Below, piece by piece: positions 25,885 to 37,450 of a stretch of 64,000 nucleotides of DNA. The DNA is taken from positions 1 through 64,000 of the forward strand of contig CAWBWL010000014.1 in NCBI GenBank assembly GCA_963792485.1, in the 5' to 3' direction. The DNA comes from JANOYJ01 sp963792485 (GTDB lineage Bacteria > Pseudomonadota > Alphaproteobacteria > Rhizobiales > Rhizobiaceae). The translations under genes and the position numbers were made by a program. Within the stretch, counting starts at the first letter, position 1. The number at the start of each line of letters is the position of its first letter. The notes under the pieces were generated by a model. The model saw nothing but the letters and a program-made list of their open reading frames with translations. It made no database searches and was not told where the DNA came from.

Positions 25885-27168
25885 ATGAGCAACCTTGCTT
25901 ACGAAAACCAGGCCGACGATCTGCCAATGCATGAGCCGGAACTGGCGGCCATGAACACTCTGCGGCCGGTGCCGCGCATATCAATCCAGGCGTTCTGCGT
26001 CTCTGATGGCGTTGCCAAGCCGATCGAGCGGATGACGGCGGACCGGCGGATGGCGAAGACCCATATGAAAGTCCATATGGGTGGCGTGGAAACAGCGCTT
26101 GATCTGTATCAGTCGTCGCCGACCCCGAACCTGATCATCATGGAATCTTCCGCGGAGCCGCAAGGTCTTCTGGAACAGCTGTCACAGCTTTCAGGTGTCT
26201 GTGATCCTACCACCAAAGTGGTGGTCATCGGACACTATAATGACGTGACCCTTTATCGCGAGCTGATCAAGGCGGGTGTCTCCGAATATATGGTCGCTCC
26301 GATCTCCGTTGCCGACACAATCGCGGTTATCTCCGGCATCTTTATTGATCCGGAAGCGGCGCCGATCGGAAAGTCGATCGCCTTCATCGGCGCCAAAGGC
26401 GGTGTGGGCGCTTCCACGCTTGCGCATAACTCGGCCTGGGCGATCTCCACTCTGTTCCAGAATGAAGTGCTGATCGCCGATCTCGACCTTCCCTTCGGTA
26501 CCGCCAACATCAACTTTGACCAGGATCCGACTCAAGGCATCGCCGAAGCAGTCTTCTCTCCCGAGCGGATGGACGAGACCTATCTCGACCGCCTTCTCGC
26601 GCAGTGCGCCGAGAAACTGTCACTCCTTGCGGCGCCCTCTACGCTGGACCGCGTTTATGACTTTGAACCGAACGCCTTTGCGGACGTCATTGATGTCGCG
26701 CAGCGCAGCGCTCCCTATGTGGTTCTCGATGTCCCGCATGTCTGGACGGGCTGGACCAAAACCACACTGGCGCGCGCCGACGAGATCGTCATTGTTGCGA
26801 CGCCTGAGCTTGCAAACTTGAGAAACACCAAGAACCTCATCGACATCCTGAAGAAGATGCGGCCGAACGACTTCGAACCCCGCCTCATTCTCAATCAGGT
26901 TGGCGTGCCGAAGCGTCCGGAAATCAAACCAGCCGATTTTTACGATCCGCTCGGACTTGAACCGGTCGCCATAATCCCGTTCGACCCTGTTGTCTTCGGC
27001 AATGCCGCGAACAACGGGCGCATGCTCGGCGAGTCGGACGCGAACCATCCGTCCGTCAAAATCATCAACGACATGGTGCATATCCTGACCGGTCGCGCGG
27101 AAGCCCGCAAACCGAAAAAGGCCGGATTCCAAGGTGTGCTATCCAAGCTCACGCGAAGCAAGAAATAG
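25885..27168 (+). CDS. cpaE: Flp pilus localisation/assembly ATPase CpaE (TadZ)
   Basis: A 427-residue MinD/ParA-like protein. An N-terminal receiver-like domain (PTPNLIIMESSAEPQGLLE) is followed by an ATPase domain with the deviant Walker A motif GAKGGVGASTLAHN and the LIADLDLPFGTANIN segment. TadZ proteins mark the pole where the pilus machine assembles. It lies between cpaD and cpaF with short spacing. Confidence 0.93.
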   Translation: MSNLAYENQADDLPMHEPELAAMNTLRPVPRISIQAFCVSDGVAKPIERMTADRRMAKTHMKVHMGGVETALDLYQSSPTPNLIIMESSAEPQGLLEQLSQLSGVCDPTTKVVVIGHYNDVTLYRELIKAGVSEYMVAPISVADTIAVISGIFIDPEAAPIGKSIAFIGAKGGVGASTLAHNSAWAISTLFQNEVLIADLDLPFGTANINFDQDPTQGIAEAVFSPERMDETYLDRLLAQCAEKLSLLAAPSTLDRVYDFEPNAFADVIDVAQRSAPYVVLDVPHVWTGWTKTTLARADEIVIVATPELANLRNTKNLIDILKKMRPNDFEPRLILNQVGVPKRPEIKPADFYDPLGLEPVAIIPFDPVVFGNAANNGRMLGESDANHPSVKIINDMVHILTGRAEARKPKKAGFQGVLSKLTRSKK

Positions 27169-27194
27169 TCTGCAAAAGGTAGGCGGTAGTTCAG

Positions 27195-28643
27195 ATGTTT
27201 GGCAAAAGAGGTAATGACGGCCCTAGCCGTCCCGCTCCGGAGTATCGGGCACCGGCAAACGCGGAGGCAGAGCCGCGTGCGGCTGCCGCTGCTGTTGCGG
27301 CGCCCGCCGCTCCCGCGCCGAAGCAGCAGCCGGCCGCAGCGGCCAAACCCGCGCGTGAAAAAACGGAAAGCTACTACGACACCAAGTCGCAGGTCTTCTC
27401 CGCGCTCATTGATACGATTGACCTGTCTCAGCTGGCCAAGCTTGATGCTGAAGCCGCACGGGAAGAAATCCGCGATATCGTCAACGACATTATCGCGATC
27501 AAGAACTTTGCGATGTCGATTGCCGAGCAGGAAGAGCTGCTGGAGGACATCTGCAATGACGTCCTTGGCTACGGCCCGCTTGAGCCGCTTCTGGCCCGTG
27601 ACGACATTGCCGATATCATGGTCAACGGCGCCAAGAAGACCTATATCGAAGTTGGCGGCAAGGTGCAGGAAACCAATGTGCGTTTCCGCGACAATCAGCA
27701 GCTTCTGAACATATGCCAGCGCATTGTTTCGCAAGTTGGCCGCCGCGTGGATGAATCTTCGCCAATCTGCGACGCGCGCTTGCCGGACGGCTCGCGTGTG
27801 AACGTCATTGCCCCGCCGCTCGCCATTGACGGCGCGGCGCTGACAATTCGTAAATTCAAGAAAGACAAGCTGAACCTTGAGCAGCTCGTCAAATTCGGCG
27901 CGATCACGCCTGAGGGCGCGGTGCTCCTGCAGATTATCGGACGGGTCCGCTGCAATGTCATCATCTCAGGCGGCACGGGCTCGGGCAAAACCACGCTGCT
28001 CAACTGTCTGACGCGCTACATCGACACGGATGAGCGGGTCATCACCTGCGAGGACACCGCCGAGCTTCAGCTTCAGCAGCCGCATGTGGTCCGCCTTGAA
28101 ACGCGTCCCCCAAACCTGGAAGGCGAGGGCGAAATCACCATGCGTGATTTGGTCAAGAACTGCCTGCGCATGCGTCCTGAACGCATCATCGTCGGCGAAG
28201 TGCGCGGACCGGAAGTGTTTGACTTGCTGTCAGCCATGAACACCGGCCATGACGGCTCAATGGGCACAATCCACTCCAACTCGCCCCGCGAGTGCCTGAA
28301 CCGCATCGAATCCATGATCGCGATGGGCGGGTTCAGCCTGCCGCAGAAAACGGTCCGTGAAATCATCTGCGGCTCGGTGGACGTGATTATCCAGGCCATG
28401 CGCCTGCGCGACGGCTCGCGCCGCATCACGCACATCACCGAAGTCATCGGCATGGAAGGCGACGTGATCATTACGCAGGATCTGATGCTCTACAATATCA
28501 AGGGCGAGGATTCCGCCGGCAAGATCATCGGCGCCCACAACTCCACCGGAATCGGACGTCCGCATTTCTGGGACCGCGCGCGCTATTACAATGAGGAAAC
28601 ACGCCTCGCTGCCGCCCTGGATGCCATGGAGCAAGGCGACTGA
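27195..28643 (+). CDS. cpaF: Flp pilus assembly ATPase CpaF (TadA)
   Basis: A 482-residue secretion ATPase of the TadA/VirB11-like group that powers pilus extension and probably retraction. An Ala/Pro-rich N-terminus precedes the N-domain. Walker A is SGGTGSGKTTLLN (near residue 257), followed by the Asp and His boxes (ITCEDTAELQL; MNTGHDGSMGTIHSNS). It is complete and of usual length. Confidence 0.96.
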   Translation: MFGKRGNDGPSRPAPEYRAPANAEAEPRAAAAAVAAPAAPAPKQQPAAAAKPAREKTESYYDTKSQVFSALIDTIDLSQLAKLDAEAAREEIRDIVNDIIAIKNFAMSIAEQEELLEDICNDVLGYGPLEPLLARDDIADIMVNGAKKTYIEVGGKVQETNVRFRDNQQLLNICQRIVSQVGRRVDESSPICDARLPDGSRVNVIAPPLAIDGAALTIRKFKKDKLNLEQLVKFGAITPEGAVLLQIIGRVRCNVIISGGTGSGKTTLLNCLTRYIDTDERVITCEDTAELQLQQPHVVRLETRPPNLEGEGEITMRDLVKNCLRMRPERIIVGEVRGPEVFDLLSAMNTGHDGSMGTIHSNSPRECLNRIESMIAMGGFSLPQKTVREIICGSVDVIIQAMRLRDGSRRITHITEVIGMEGDVIITQDLMLYNIKGEDSAGKIIGAHNSTGIGRPHFWDRARYYNEETRLAAALDAMEQGD

Positions 28644-28731
28644 GGCCGGCGGCGGCTGTGAATACGACGGATTGAGATGAGCGGTTCGCCAAAAGGCCGG
28701 CCGCCGGTTTGGTGGACGGGGTAGTACAGTC

Positions 28732-29745
28732 ATGTTCGGTTTGGACATCAACTTGGTTGCTTTTATAGCGCTGGCAACTTTCAGCGCCGTGGCCCTGGTA
28801 TATTCGTTCCTGTACAACAAGATTGGCGATGAAAACCGCACCGACAAGCGCATCAAACTCGCGCGCCGGAGCGAGGGCGACAAGCTGGCCGTCAAATCCG
28901 CGCGTGACAAAAACCAGGAAGCAAGCAAGCGCCGCAAGACCGTTGAAGGCTCTTTGAAAGAGCTGGAGCAGCGGCAGAAGAACCGCGACAAGGTCATCAA
29001 ATCGCCTCCGATCAAGTTGCAGATTCAACAGGCGGGTCTCACCTGGACCACACGCATGTTTTACATCGGTTCAGCCGTGTTTGCGCTCGTCATATGCGCA
29101 GCCTACGCCTTTGTTGGCGGCCCGCTTTATCTCATTCCGGGCGTTTTGCTGGCGGCCGGGCTTGGCATTCCGCGCTGGGTGGTTTCTTTCCTGCGCAAGA
29201 AGCGCATCAAGGCGTTCTTGAATGAGTTCCCCAATGCAATTGACGTCATCGTGCGCGCCATCAAGTCTGGCCTGCCGCTGAATGACGGCTTGCGGTTGAT
29301 TGCGGCGGAAGCCAAGGAGCCGGTCAAAACCGAGTTCCGCCGCATCATCGAACAACAGCAGCTTGGCATATCAATTCCGGAAGCCTCCGGCAGGCTCTAT
29401 GAGAATATGCCCTGCCAGGAAGCGAACTTCTTTGGTATCGTCATTCAAATTCAGGCGCAGGCCGGCGGCAATCTGTCTGAAGCGCTTGGCAATCTTTCGC
29501 GCGTTATCCGCGACCGGAAGAAGATGAAGGCCAAGGTCAATGCCCTCTCGATGGAAGCCAAGGCTTCGGCTGCAATTATTGGCGCTCTGCCGTTTATTGT
29601 GACGCTGCTCGTATACCTCTCATCTCCCGGCTACATCATGATCATGTTCACCACGACGACCGGGCACATGCTGCTGGCAGGCGGTCTGATGTGGATGTCG
29701 ATAGGCATCATGGTGATGAAGAAAATGATCAATTTCGACATGTAA
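28732..29745 (+). CDS. tadB: Flp pilus inner-membrane platform protein TadB
   Basis: A 337-residue T2SSF-domain membrane protein. One transmembrane helix at the N-terminus, a charged cytoplasmic segment (about residues 40-85), two more helices, the T2SSF core (FPNAIDVIVRAIKSGLPLNDG) and two C-terminal helices. It works with TadC as the platform on which CpaF acts. Confidence 0.93.
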   Translation: MFGLDINLVAFIALATFSAVALVYSFLYNKIGDENRTDKRIKLARRSEGDKLAVKSARDKNQEASKRRKTVEGSLKELEQRQKNRDKVIKSPPIKLQIQQAGLTWTTRMFYIGSAVFALVICAAYAFVGGPLYLIPGVLLAAGLGIPRWVVSFLRKKRIKAFLNEFPNAIDVIVRAIKSGLPLNDGLRLIAAEAKEPVKTEFRRIIEQQQLGISIPEASGRLYENMPCQEANFFGIVIQIQAQAGGNLSEALGNLSRVIRDRKKMKAKVNALSMEAKASAAIIGALPFIVTLLVYLSSPGYIMIMFTTTTGHMLLAGGLMWMSIGIMVMKKMINFDM

Positions 29746-29757
29746 AGATTAAAAATC

Positions 29758-30765
29758 ATGGAAGCGATCTACAACTCTCTCTCCGATCCGAACTTCCTGT
29801 TTGCCATGCTTGTGGCGGTGGCGGTTTTTGCGACGATCTTTACCGTGATGATGCCAATGCTTGGCGGCAGCGGCCTTGAATCTCGCATGAAGAATGTTGC
29901 GATCGAGCGTGACAGCATTCGCGCCCGGGAGCGCGCGCGCCTTGCCGCAGACTCCGACAAGCGGCGCAAGGGCGGCTCGCTGAAGCAGGCAGACGGCAAG
30001 CCAGGCGTGCGCGCCCTGGTCGAACGGCTGGACCTTAAGGCGGCTCTGGCGGACGAGAACACAGTCAACAATCTGCGAAACGCGGGATTCCGCGGCCAGA
30101 ACCCGCTGATGATGTTCCTGTTTCTCAGGTTCGTCCTGCCGTTCGTTGCGCTCATCGGCGCGGTTATTTATGTGTTTGTCCTTGGGAAAATGGCCGAACA
30201 CTCCATGATGATGAAGCTGTTTGTCTGCGTGCTTGTCGCCTATGGCGGCTTCTACGCGCCGAACATGTATATTTCAAACCGCTCCCAGAAGCGCAAGCAA
30301 GGCATTCAGCGCGCATGGCCGGACGCGCTTGATCTCATGCTGATCTGCGTTGAGTCCGGCATGTCGGTTGAAGCGGCATTCAAGAAGGTCTCGGATGAAA
30401 TTGGCACGGCGTCCGCTGATCTTGCCGAGGAGCTGGTGCTGACAAACGCCGAGCTGTCCTTCCTTCAGGAGCGCAAGCAGGCGTTTGAAAATCTTTCAAA
30501 CCGCACGGGCCTCGATTCGGTCAAGTCGGTTATGCAGGCGCTGACGCAGGCGGAGAAATACGGCACGCCCGTTGCGACGGCGCTGCGGGTGCTTTCTGCG
30601 GAAAGCCGCGACATGCGCCTGAATGAGGCGGAGAAGAAGGCCGCAGCGCTTCCACCCAAGCTGACCGTTCCGATGATCCTGTTCTTTCTGCCGGTGCTGT
30701 TCATCGTCATCCTGGGTCCTGCCGGCATTGGCATCAGCCAACGCGGCGGCATATTCGGCGGCTGA
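29758..30765 (+). CDS. tadC: Flp pilus inner-membrane platform protein TadC
   Basis: A 335-residue T2SSF-domain protein paralogous to TadB. The core segment is WPDALDLMLICVESGMSVEAA, with membrane helices before and after. It starts 12 bp after tadB and is followed by a strong terminator, so it closes the operon. Confidence 0.93.
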   Translation: MEAIYNSLSDPNFLFAMLVAVAVFATIFTVMMPMLGGSGLESRMKNVAIERDSIRARERARLAADSDKRRKGGSLKQADGKPGVRALVERLDLKAALADENTVNNLRNAGFRGQNPLMMFLFLRFVLPFVALIGAVIYVFVLGKMAEHSMMMKLFVCVLVAYGGFYAPNMYISNRSQKRKQGIQRAWPDALDLMLICVESGMSVEAAFKKVSDEIGTASADLAEELVLTNAELSFLQERKQAFENLSNRTGLDSVKSVMQALTQAEKYGTPVATALRVLSAESRDMRLNEAEKKAAALPPKLTVPMILFFLPVLFIVILGPAGIGISQRGGIFGG

Positions 30766-30796
30766 TCCGAAAAGGAATTGGTTCAACAAATGAGAA

Positions 30797-30825
30797 AACC
30801 CGCCAGGCGACTGGCGGGTTTTTTT
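30797..30825 (+). terminator. bidirectional terminator between tadC and tadD
   Basis: A 10-bp stem AACCCGCCAG / CTGGCGGGTT with a GCGA tetraloop (30797-30820), followed by TTTTT and preceded by AAAA. It serves tadC on the plus strand and possibly the convergent tadD. Confidence 0.9.
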
Positions 30826-30863
30826 CGGATAAGAAAGAGCAGTGAGGAATTGCGGGCAGAGAG

Positions 30864-31676
30864 CTATTGCGCCTCGGCGACGGCCTCAGGTTTTTGCTTG
30901 TCTTCGAGCTTGGACCAGGAATTCTGCTGTGCCAGCATGGATTTGAGGTAGGCGGCGTTCGCCTCGGCCTGCTCAGAGGACAACTCCTGCCGCGCGATCT
31001 GCTCGGCTTCTTCGAACCGGCCCTGAAGACCGACGACAAGAGCAAGATTCTGCCGGACACGGCTGTCCGCGCCAGGCGCGGATGCGGCTGAACGCATATA
31101 GGTTTCCGCAGTCTTCAGATCATCGGACAAGAGATAGGACATGCCCAGATTGGACAGCACAGAAGGCTCGTTCGGCTGGATGTCCAGCGCCTTTCGGTAA
31201 AGCTCGCGCGCGCCATCGGCTTGTCCCATCTGGTCCAGGATTGCGCCTTCCGCTGAAAGCAGCTTCCAGTCCGGAAAGTCGGGCCTCTGCGCGCGGCGCA
31301 CCGCATCAAGGGCGGCTTCGAATTGCCCGGCGCCAGCCAGAGCCTTGCCATAGGCTGCAAGCACTTCCCTGTCATTGGCATGAACGATTGCCACTTGCCG
31401 CATGACGGCAAGTGCCTGGTCATTGCGGCCGGTCATGCGCAGCGCGCTGGCATAGCTCATGCCGGCCTCCTTGTCCTTGGTGTTGCGCTCATACGCGGCG
31501 CCTAGTGTGCCGACGGACTGGTTGAGTTCCGCACTGTTCATTTTGTCGAGCGGCTTGCCGCCCATGCGCGAGATGGACCCCGTAGTCATCTTGCTGGTGG
31601 TGCTGCAGGCTGGCAGGACGATTGCCGCTCCTGCCACAAGAGCAGAAGTCAAAAGGTATGAACGCAAACTCTTCAT
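30864..31676 (-). CDS. tadD: TPR lipoprotein TadD
   Basis: A 270-residue outer-membrane-associated lipoprotein. The lipobox LPAC gives an acylated Cys24 when translation starts at 31676 (MKSLRSYLL). At least four tetratricopeptide repeats follow (ARELYRKALDIQPNEPSVLSNLGMSYL is the clearest, spanning one repeat). TadD helps the secretin multimerise and localise. It is convergent with the main cpa/tad operon. Confidence 0.9.
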   Translation of the reverse strand: MKSLRSYLLTSALVAGAAIVLPACSTTSKMTTGSISRMGGKPLDKMNSAELNQSVGTLGAAYERNTKDKEAGMSYASALRMTGRNDQALAVMRQVAIVHANDREVLAAYGKALAGAGQFEAALDAVRRAQRPDFPDWKLLSAEGAILDQMGQADGARELYRKALDIQPNEPSVLSNLGMSYLLSDDLKTAETYMRSAASAPGADSRVRQNLALVVGLQGRFEEAEQIARQELSSEQAEANAAYLKSMLAQQNSWSKLEDKQKPEAVAEAQ

Positions 31677-31778
31677 GCGGCTCTTGCCCATCGCCCGAAT
31701 TCTCCGTTAAGTCCCCATTCGCCAGCTCAATGACCAGCTGTATCAAGCGTTAAGAAATATTCTGTTAACCCTAATGAA

Positions 31779-33209
31779 GTGTTAATCTTGAACCTCTATA
31801 GCCGGGCAAGCGGTGCCCAAATGGCGGGACAAATGACTGCAGAACTCATCACGAAAGATGACGGCTTCGCCCTGCCGCTTTGGCTTGTTGAAAAGGGCGG
31901 CTTGGATCGCCTCAAGCTGGATCATGCTGTCGTGGAATGGGCCGCGCTGCACGGCTTCGATGGCGCGTCAGGAACTCTCCTGACATTGCCCGGCCTGTCA
32001 GGCAGGCTCGCAGGAGCGCTGTTCGGGATTGGCGCTGGCGAGGAGCCGCTGGTGTTTGGAAAACTTGCAAAAGGCTTGCCCAGCGGTGTCTGGAAATTTG
32101 CCGGCGAGCCGGCAAATTTCTCCTTGGCCGCGCTGGGGTTCCTGCTTGGCAGCTACCAGTTTGAAACTTACAGAACTAGCGAGAAGCCGCGTGACGTCAA
32201 ATTACTGGTTACCTCCAGTGTCGATGTGGCGCAGGTGCGCTTGATGCATGAGAGCGCAAAACTCGCGCGCGACCTCATCAATGCCCCGGCCAATGACATG
32301 GGCCCGTCTGCCATCGAAAAGGCCGCCAAATCGGTTGCTTCGCAGTTCAAGGCGCGGGCGAAAGTCACAACGGGCGCCCAGCTTCTGAAGAAGAATTTAC
32401 CGATGATCCACGCCGTTGGCCGCGCTGCGACGGAACCGCCGCGGCTGATTGACTTCGCTTGGGGCCCTCGCAGCGCGCCGAAGGTCACGCTGGTCGGAAA
32501 AGGTGTCGCGTTTGATACGGGCGGTCTCGACATCAAGCCGTCAAGCTCAATGCTCTTGATGAAGAAAGACATGGGCGGCGCTGCGAACGTGCTGGCGCTC
32601 GCGATGATGATCATGGGCAGTAAGCTGCCGGTGCGGCTGCGCGTCTTGATCCCCGCAGTCGAGAACTCGATTTCTGCGGGCGCTTTCCGGCCTGGCGACA
32701 TATTGAAGAGCCGAAAGGGGCTGACGGTTGAGATCGGCAACACGGATGCCGAAGGCCGCCTGATCCTTGCTGACGCCTTGGCGCTGGCCGATGAAGAAAG
32801 TCCCGATGTCATGATCGACATGGCAACGCTGACCGGTGCAGCGCGCGTTGCGCTCGGCCCGGACCTTGCGCCATTCTATACTGATGATGATGCGTTCGCC
32901 GGTGAGCTCGCAGCGGCGTCGGTGACGGTCGAGGACCCGCTGTGGCGCATGCCGCTCTGGCGGCCTTATGAACGCAAACTCGCGTCCAAAATCGCCGACA
33001 CCAACAATGTGACGACGGACGGCTTCGCCGGTTCCATCACCGCCGCACTGTTTCTTAAGAAGTTTGTCAGTAAAACAAAGATATGGGTGCATTTTGATAT
33101 CTTCGGATGGAACCCGGTCGAGAAAGCGCATGCGCCGGTCGGCGGCGAGGCGCAGGCGATACGAGCGATTTTCGAAGTGCTGAAACAGCGCTATCCGGCG
33201 AAGGGCTGA
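31779..33209 (+). CDS. leucyl aminopeptidase family (M17) metallopeptidase
   Basis: A 476-residue cytosolic aminopeptidase. The M17 signature NTDAEGRLILADAL and the metal-binding VGKGVAFDTGGLDIKPS and KKDMGGAANVLA segments are complete. Start codons at 31779 and 31833 are both possible; the latter (MTAELITKDD) fits family starts better. It is divergent from tadD, followed 12 bp later by the NlpC/P60 gene, and probably acts in peptide turnover. Confidence 0.92.
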   Translation: MLILNLYSRASGAQMAGQMTAELITKDDGFALPLWLVEKGGLDRLKLDHAVVEWAALHGFDGASGTLLTLPGLSGRLAGALFGIGAGEEPLVFGKLAKGLPSGVWKFAGEPANFSLAALGFLLGSYQFETYRTSEKPRDVKLLVTSSVDVAQVRLMHESAKLARDLINAPANDMGPSAIEKAAKSVASQFKARAKVTTGAQLLKKNLPMIHAVGRAATEPPRLIDFAWGPRSAPKVTLVGKGVAFDTGGLDIKPSSSMLLMKKDMGGAANVLALAMMIMGSKLPVRLRVLIPAVENSISAGAFRPGDILKSRKGLTVEIGNTDAEGRLILADALALADEESPDVMIDMATLTGAARVALGPDLAPFYTDDDAFAGELAAASVTVEDPLWRMPLWRPYERKLASKIADTNNVTTDGFAGSITAALFLKKFVSKTKIWVHFDIFGWNPVEKAHAPVGGEAQAIRAIFEVLKQRYPAKG

Positions 33210-33221
33210 GCGTGACGGACG

Positions 33222-34085
33222 ATGGCGATACTTGATCCAAGACTGAATGCAGCCCGCCCCGACCTCGCCGACATCCGCCTGAGGGGCAGGGTGGAGGCTG
33301 GTTCATTCGTCGCGGGCGAGCCCATGCAAATTGTTGCACCCGTGGCAGACATGCGCCGTGAGCCGAGGCCGGACAGCGGCGTCGACACGCAGTTGTTGTT
33401 CGGGGAAACGGTTGATGTCTTCGAAGAGCATGAAGGCTGGTGCTGGGCGCAGGCGCATGCCGACGGTTATACCGGATATGTCGCATTCACGGCGCTGACC
33501 AAGCACATCGCCGGCGCAACGCATATGGTCACGGCCCCACGCACCTTTCTCTACCCCGGACCTGACATGAAACTGCCCGTCGAGGCCGCTCTGTCAATCG
33601 GCTCGCGGCTCGACGTTGTCGGCGGGGCCGAGACTCGCGGTTCGCATTACCTGTTGCTCGCAAATGGAGGCGGGGTCATCGCGGGCCATGCCGCAGAAAT
33701 CGCAACGCAGGCACATGACCCTGTTGTGATTGCCGAACGCCTGTTGAACACGCCTTATCAATGGGGCGGGCGCTCCGGTCACGGCATTGACTGCTCCGGC
33801 CTCATCCAGCTTGCCTACGGCATGTGCGGTATCCAACTGCAGCGCGACACCTCAATGCAGCAGAACTCGGCGGGTCACGAGATATTTCCGGGGCAGGGCG
33901 GTGAGCATTTGCGGCGCGGTGATCTGGTATTCTGGAAGGGTCACGTCGCGATGATGCGCGATGCAAACTCGATCATCCATGCGAGCGGACATGCCATGGC
34001 AGTGGTGATCGAGGACTACGCTGAGGCGGTGCGCCGCATTGGGTACCTCTATGGTGAACCAGTGGCCTTCCGGCGAATTCTATAG
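33222..34085 (+). CDS. NlpC/P60 family cell-wall hydrolase with SH3-like domains
   Basis: A 287-residue peptidase. Two bacterial SH3-like regions occupy the first ~150 residues; the NlpC/P60 domain has the catalytic cysteine in GIDCSGLIQLAYG (Cys191) and the histidine in FWKGHVAMM. Such enzymes cut D-gamma-glutamyl-diaminopimelate bonds of muropeptides. There is no signal peptide, suggesting cytoplasmic recycling together with the aminopeptidase encoded just upstream. Confidence 0.9.
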   Translation: MAILDPRLNAARPDLADIRLRGRVEAGSFVAGEPMQIVAPVADMRREPRPDSGVDTQLLFGETVDVFEEHEGWCWAQAHADGYTGYVAFTALTKHIAGATHMVTAPRTFLYPGPDMKLPVEAALSIGSRLDVVGGAETRGSHYLLLANGGGVIAGHAAEIATQAHDPVVIAERLLNTPYQWGGRSGHGIDCSGLIQLAYGMCGIQLQRDTSMQQNSAGHEIFPGQGGEHLRRGDLVFWKGHVAMMRDANSIIHASGHAMAVVIEDYAEAVRRIGYLYGEPVAFRRIL

Positions 34086-34093
34086 GGGCTTCC

Positions 34094-35040
34094 TCAGTAC
34101 TGCGCTTCCCGGTTGACCACATTGCGCAAGGGCTCGCCCCGCTCAAACGCATCCATCTGCGCGGCGATGGGCGCGGCGAGCTGGTCGGGCGCCGAGCTTG
34201 CGGCGCAATGCGGGGTCACGCTGACATTGGGGTGCGACCACAATGGATCGGACTGGGGCAGGGGCTCTGTGTTGAAGACATCCAGGGTTGCCGCCGAAAG
34301 CGTGCCGCTGTTGAGCGCCAGCAGGATGTCTTTCTCGTTCTGCAGGCCGCCGCGCCCGGCATTGATCAGGATCGGCGCGCCAAAGACGCCGCCCTTTTTC
34401 ATCCGGTCAAACAGGCTCTTGCTCAGCATGCCGCGCGTTTGCGGCGTGAGCGGCAACAGGCAGACGAGAATGTCCACTGTCGCCAGAAACCAAGGCAATT
34501 GCTCTTCACCGAAAAAGCAAGTGATGTCGTGCGAGTAGCGCGGCGTGCGGCTCCAGCCAGTCACGTTGAAGCCAAGGCTCGCCACCTTGCGCGCCGCATC
34601 CGTGCCCAGAACGCCAAGGCCGAGGAACCCGACGGTGACCTGATGCGCGGCCGGCTGCGCCCGGTCTTCAAGCCAGATCTTGTGGCGCTGCTGCTGGCGG
34701 TATTTTGAGCCCATGCGGTGATGGTCCAGCACCTGCCAGACGACATATTCGGTCATGCGCATCGTCAGATCCGGCGACACGATCCGCACAATTGGAACCT
34801 GCGGCACATGCGGGTCCTGGAACACATGATCAACGCCCGCGCCAAGCGAGAAAATCGCTTTCAGATTGGGCAATTTTGCCAGTGATGACGGGCGCTGTTT
34901 CCAGACAACCGCGAAGTTGACGGATGGGTCTTCCACGCCCTCCGGATCGATCATGATGGCGCGTTTCGGCGCAGCCTTGGCAAATTCTTCCACCCATTTG
35001 CCGGTGTCCCAGCCTTGCACGGCAAGGAGTATGTTGCCCT

Positions 35041-35044
<4 letters not shown>
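34094..35044 (-). CDS. D-2-hydroxyacid dehydrogenase, GhrA-type glyoxylate/hydroxypyruvate reductase
   Basis: A 316-residue NAD(P)-dependent dehydrogenase. The Rossmann motif GFLGLGVLGTDAA, the LLPLTPQTRGM region, catalytic arginine in INAGRGGL and the histidine in VTPHCAASS are in the GhrA arrangement. It reduces glyoxylate or hydroxypyruvate. Its start overlaps the yejF stop by 4 nt, so it is the last gene of the yej operon. Confidence 0.88.
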
Positions 35045-36665
<1,621 letters not shown>

Positions 36666-36669
<4 letters not shown>

Positions 36670-37202
36670 TTGGCGATCTGCTCAACGAGATTAATAACCG
36701 AATCGCGTGTCAGACGATCAGTTCTAATTGAACCTGTTCCTCTTGTCTGGCCAGTGTAGAAAGGATGTCCATGCCTGAAGTCCAAAGTGTATTCGCCCGA
36801 TATGCGCTCGTCGGCTGTCAGGAAAACAGTGCACCCAAAGGCAAGTGCCGTTGCCATGTGGATGGCGTCAGGAAGCTTGAGTCCTTGATAGTTGGCGCGA
36901 AGCTCAGCGGCGTTTAACAGGACATCCAGATCGACTGGGCCAACTTCCAAGACTTCGCTTGTCGTTGAGAAAACGCGATAGTGCGACTCAAGCTGGGCGT
37001 CCTTTCGCCGAAATGGATGAACCATCAGCTCCGAGATTGTTAGAAGGCTTGTCTTTAGAAGCGGGGTGTCATTTTTATGGTCGGCAGCAAACAGCAATGA
37101 TATTGCCACCCGGAGAGGAGAATTCTCCTCGCCTTCCGTTAGATGTATGAACACGTTCGTGTCGCAGTAAATGCCGCCCTGCGCCACTTTCAGTCGTCCC
37201 AT
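36666..37202 (-). CDS. PIN-domain ribonuclease toxin, inserted in the yej operon
   Basis: A 178-residue PIN protein. Acidic active-site residues are visible in order: YCDTNVFIHL (Asp), LTISELMVHP (Glu), LKLPDAIHMATAL (Asp) and FLTADERI (Asp). PIN toxins cleave RNA and are held by an antitoxin encoded just before them, here overlapping by 13 nt. It lies between yejE and yejF, an unusual place, and its stop overlaps the yejF start by 4 nt. Its codon composition is less G+C-rich than yejF, hinting at transfer. Confidence 0.85.
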
Positions 37203-37426
37203 TCATCGCGCAGCTCTCGAATTCGACTCACCGCCTCTTCGATTGAGACGCCCTTTCCGGGCGGCACCGGACGATGCAGCATCTTATTCAACGCTTCCGC
37301 GCGAGACAGGGGCTTTCCCGCATCAGCCTCAACGGTGACATTGACAAACTCGCCTTCAACGAACGCACCGCGCAGCTCCGCTGGCAGCTTTGATGCTGGA
37401 TAGTGCCTCAGCTCTACGCGTCCCAT
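37190..37426 (-). CDS. antitoxin of the PIN toxin
   Basis: A 78-residue acidic protein starting MGRVELRHYPASKLPAELRG. I do not recognise a standard VapB DNA-binding domain, but it precedes and overlaps the PIN gene in the way of antitoxins, and its C-terminus (IEEAVSRIRELRDEWDD) is the charged helical tail that usually wraps a PIN toxin. It begins 24 bp after yejE. Confidence 0.65.
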   Translation of the reverse strand: MGRVELRHYPASKLPAELRGAFVEGEFVNVTVEADAGKPLSRAEALNKMLHRPVPPGKGVSIEEAVSRIRELRDEWDD

Positions 37427-37450
37427 GCCAATTCTCCGAATATGAGCACT

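Noticed and set aside
31750..31795. CtrA sites upstream of tadD and the aminopeptidase (TTAA runs)
   Set aside because: Spacings between TTAA copies (11 bp and more) do not match TTAA-N7-TTAA.
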